Shown here: piece by piece, positions 61,412 through 64,000 of the stretch | Layout of the letters: the number at the start of each line of letters is the position of its first letter | How positions within the stretch are numbered: position 1 is the first letter of the stretch | NCBI RefSeq assembly: GCF_029784165.1 | Contig: NC_073696.1 | Coordinates: 24,249,530-24,313,529 of the forward strand | Direction: 5' to 3' | Origin: Wyeomyia smithii | Taxonomy: Eukaryota; Arthropoda; Insecta; Diptera; Culicidae | Length of the DNA: 64,000 bases | Notes under the pieces: model-generated | Databases searched by the model: none | What the model was told of the DNA's origin: nothing | What the model saw: the letters and a program-made list of their open reading frames with translations, nothing else | Translations under genes and position numbers: made by a program

Positions 61412-62756
61412 ATGGATGTGGAACCCTTAGCCTCCGATCCCCCGTCTCGAAACCCACCCGACCCTGTCCCTCCTGTTCACCCCCCTCTGTCCCTGCTTTA
61501 GTCAATCCTCGTCCCAGGCTCTACCCAGACGGATCAACGGGTCCACTGGTTCTCTACATGAGGCCCAAACCAGGAGGAAAATCACTGAACACGTTACAAA
61601 TCGCGAAAGATCTGACGTCACGATACAAGGCCGTGACCGAAATCGCAAAAGTCAGACCAAACAAGCTCCGTGTCGTGGTCAATGATCTGGATCAGGCCAA
61701 CGATATAGCTCGCTCTGAGCTCTTTACATGCGAGTATCGCGTGTATGTACCTGCACGAGACGTGGAGATCGACGGTGTAATAACCGATTCGAGTCTGACT
61801 GTTGAGTGTATTCTGGGAAGCGGCGTCGGCTGCTTCAAAAAATCCACTACCGAGGCGAAAGTATTGGATGTTAAGCAATTACGGTCCATGTCGCTCGTCT
61901 CCGGTAAAAAAGTATACACTCCGTCAGACTCGTTTCGCGTTACGTTTGCCGGATCTGCACTGCCTAGCCACGTTTCTATCAACCAGGTTCGTCTGCCTGT
62001 GCGTTTGTATGTGCCCCGTGTTATGAATTGCACCAAGTGCAAGCAGTTAGGCCATACAGCTGCCTACTGCTGCAATAAGGCACGGTGTGGCAAGTGTGGG
62101 GAGACTCATGCGGAAGATTCTTGCAGTGTAAACGCTGAAAAGTGTATTCACTGCGGGAAAATCTGCATGAGCTTTCCGCATGCCCGGTGTACATGCAACG
62201 CAGAGATAAAATTAAACGGTCTTTTAAGGAGCGCTCAAAGCGTTCTAACGCTGAGATTCTTAATAAGACCGTGACCACTTCTACCATAACATCGAACCTC
62301 TTTGATCTGTTGTCTTCAGATGAAACCGACTCTGACGAACCACTAGACTGTCTTGGGGGGACTAGAAAGAGGAAAAATCTTTCCTCTCCTAAGCTTCCCA
62401 GGAAAGGACCTAAGGTTTCTCAAGATGGAATGAATAATACGAACAAATCTAAAAGTGCTGCGGAAAAGCCGAAGCAAACTCCTCCTGGGCTTGCAAATTT
62501 AAAGTCCCAGAAGGAGTTCCCAGCACTTCCTGGAACATCTAAAACCTCAGTTGTTCCATTTGCACACCCAGATAATCAAATAAACTCTGGATTAGTGAAT
62601 TTTTCTAACATCGTGGACTGGATTTTTGAAAACTTCAATATACCTAATCCAATTAAAAATTTCCTCACAGTACTTCTCCCAACAGTTAGATCATTTTTGA
62701 AGCAGTTGACTGCCCAATGGCCCCTCCTTGCAGCAATTGTATCCTTCGATGCCTAA
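61412..62756 (+). pseudogene. I-clade ORF1, two frameshifts
   Basis: Gag-like RNA-binding protein. It starts MDVEPLASDPPSRNPPDP at 61412. A frame change between about 61480 and 61500 moves it to the frame PRLYPDGSTGPLVLYMRP, which then runs through an RRM-like domain (LQIAKDLTSRY ... VRLPVRLYVP) and zinc knuckles CTKCKQLGHTAAYC (62029-62070), CGKCGETHAEDSC (62086-62124) and CIHCG (62143). A second one-base loss in the G run at about 62155 moves it to the frame of LHELSACPVYMQRRDKIKRS and a hydrophobic C-terminus ending at 62756. Domain order fits I-clade ORF1. Confidence 0.8.
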
Positions 62757-63705
62757 TTCATCTGCGTATATGAAGGATCCCATCTCTGTGTTACAGTAGA
62801 ATTGTAGAAGTATTTTACCAAAAATTGATTCACTTAAAGTTTCGATAAATAAAAACAAATGCGATGCATTTTCCCTTTGTGAAACTTGGCTTACTTCAAA
62901 TATTGATCTTAACTTCCATGATTTTAATATTATCCGCCTTGATCGAGACACCCCATATGGAGGAGTACTTCTAGGGATTAAAAAGTGCTATTCTTTCTAT
63001 TGTATTAACCTTCCCTCGATTCCAGGCATCGAAGTTGTCGCATGTCAAATGACAATACAAGGTAAAGAGCTTTGTATTGCCTCAATATATATTCCTCCCA
63101 GAGCACAGGTTGGGCAACGGCTGCTCTTTGATTTAATAGAACTTCTTCCCTCGCCACGTTTGATTTTGGGAGACTTCAACTCTTATGGTGTGGCTTGGGG
63201 TTCCCCTTACAATGATAACCGCTCCTCTTTAATTTATAACCTTTGCGATGACTTCGACATGACTATTTTAAGCAACGGTGAAATGACACGGATCCCGAAA
63301 CCTCCAGCGCGCCCAAGCGCTTTGGATCTATCCTTATGTTCGACGTCGCTACGGTTGGATTGCACATGGAAGGTAATCCTCGATCCTCACGGTAGCGACC
63401 ATCTGCCTATTCTTATTTCAATTACTAACGGTTCAACTCGCATGCGACCAATTGACATTCCGTATGACCTCACACGGAATGTCGATTGGAAGTTATACGA
63501 GGAAATGATTTCAAAAGCGGTCAAGTCGATTCAACATCATCCACCACTTGAAGAATACAACCTCCTCGCGGGCTTGATTCTCGATGCCGCGTTGCAAGCC
63601 CAAACGAAGAAATATCCCGGCGTAACGATCAAAGAACGGCCTCCCACTCCGTGGTGGGACCAAGAGTGCTCCGATGTCTACACGCAAAGATCCGACGCGT
63701 TTTGA
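62749..63705 (+). pseudogene. I-clade ORF2, endonuclease part only, with a stop
   Basis: ATG at 62749 overlaps the ORF1 stop by 8 nt. TAG at 62797-62799 replaces the Trp of the LQWNCRS-type motif (here LQ-stop-NCRSILPK). Downstream the frame is open: FSLCETWL, RLDRDTPYGGVLLGI, IASIYIPPRAQ, LILGDFNSYGVAWGS (catalytic D and N), SALDLSL, GSDHLPI, and WWDQEC near the end. The endonuclease is otherwise complete; the reverse transcriptase is absent because of the junction at about 63705. Confidence 0.82.
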
Positions 63706-63711
63706 AGTAGA

Positions 63712-64000
63712 ATACTTCTTTCAGGAAGTTCGGCTACATAGGGATGTGAAATGAAAATCTAAAACCGAAAAAAGTGAAAAATATGTCCAATTTCAAATGC
63801 TAATAAATCGGTTAGTTTTCGATGGATTTCCTTCATTCTTGCAGCAATAGATTGGAAAATCTTCTAAGATTCTCCTTAAATGAAGATAATTGTGATTTTA
63901 TTATTCAAACTATTGCACTATTGAAAATAGTCAAGCCTTGTCAAAACGGAAAATTCGACCTCTGATTGGTCGTTATATGATTGCTTCCCAAGCACGGTCG
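63712..64000 (+). repeat. Dispersed repeat C, copy 2
   Basis: Reverse complement of 18908-19195; reaches the window end and probably continues. It abuts the break in the I-clade element. Confidence 0.85.

Larger units (their letters stand above)
61131..63705 (+). mobile_element. I-clade non-LTR retrotransposon, 3'-truncated and decayed
   Basis: A 5' leader of roughly 280 nt (start approximate), ORF1, and only the endonuclease part of ORF2. Everything after residue about 318 of ORF2 (reverse transcriptase, RNase H, 3' UTR, tail) is missing; the sequence changes abruptly at 63704-63712 into dispersed repeat C. Because the 3' end is lost, this is a rearrangement, not 5' truncation during insertion. 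Confidence 0.8.

Overview
The window looks like a transposon-dense, AT-rich insect genome scaffold. A culicine (Aedes-like) mosquito is my inference, from the density and mix of non-LTR retrotransposons, MITEs and microsatellites; no host protein-coding gene is identifiable. There are no bacterial operons, CRISPR arrays, rRNA genes or convincing tRNA genes. All long ORFs are retrotransposon proteins, their broken copies, or translations of simple repeats.

Layout. 1-1.3 kb: AT-rich non-coding DNA with a dispersed repeat. 1.3-3.5 kb, continuing at 10.9-11.5 kb: a higher-order tandem array whose minus strand repeats a TATA/initiator promoter and a hairpin followed by a purine-rich block that resembles a histone-type mRNA 3' end. 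This array is split at a predicted start site by a Jockey-clade retrotransposon (3549-10894, minus strand, 16-bp target duplication). Its middle is disrupted in the assembly by an inverted second copy and a 500-N gap. 11.6-31 kb: mainly non-coding DNA with MITEs, fold-backs, a 21-bp minisatellite, a nested TA-flanked MITE, and an RTE-like endonuclease fragment.

31.2-42.2 kb: an 11-kb almost perfect palindrome, probably an assembly fold-back. Each arm holds a degenerate CR1-like reverse transcriptase, a GTTACGTAA-type repeat, a pogo-like end, and kilobases of (TCTCTA)n, CT-rich and (TA)n repeats. 42.5-53.4 kb: two copies of one R1-clade retrotransposon, head to head, each flanked by (TA)n at both ends. 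The left copy has intact ORF1 (471 aa) and ORF2 (1021 aa); the right carries a frameshift, a nonsense codon, a 15-bp deletion and a changed reverse transcriptase motif. 53.9-57.0 kb: a 3.0-kb hAT-type element with long inverted repeats and an 8-bp target duplication, into which a 1.0-kb TA-flanked MITE and a 0.5-kb TTAA-flanked piggyBac-type MITE have inserted. 57-61 kb: non-coding. 61.1-63.7 kb: a broken, 3'-truncated I-clade element, fused to a dispersed repeat that also occurs inverted at 18.9-19.2 kb.

The retrotransposon proteins would work within their own elements: ORF1 zinc-knuckle proteins bind element RNA, and ORF2 endonuclease/reverse transcriptases carry out target-primed reverse transcription. 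Only the left R1-clade copy looks coding-competent. The most interesting signals are the promoter/hairpin array and the Jockey insertion at its start site, the apparent (TA)n targeting and GTG-overlap ORF2 start of the R1-clade element, and the nested DNA-transposon stack near 54-57 kb.
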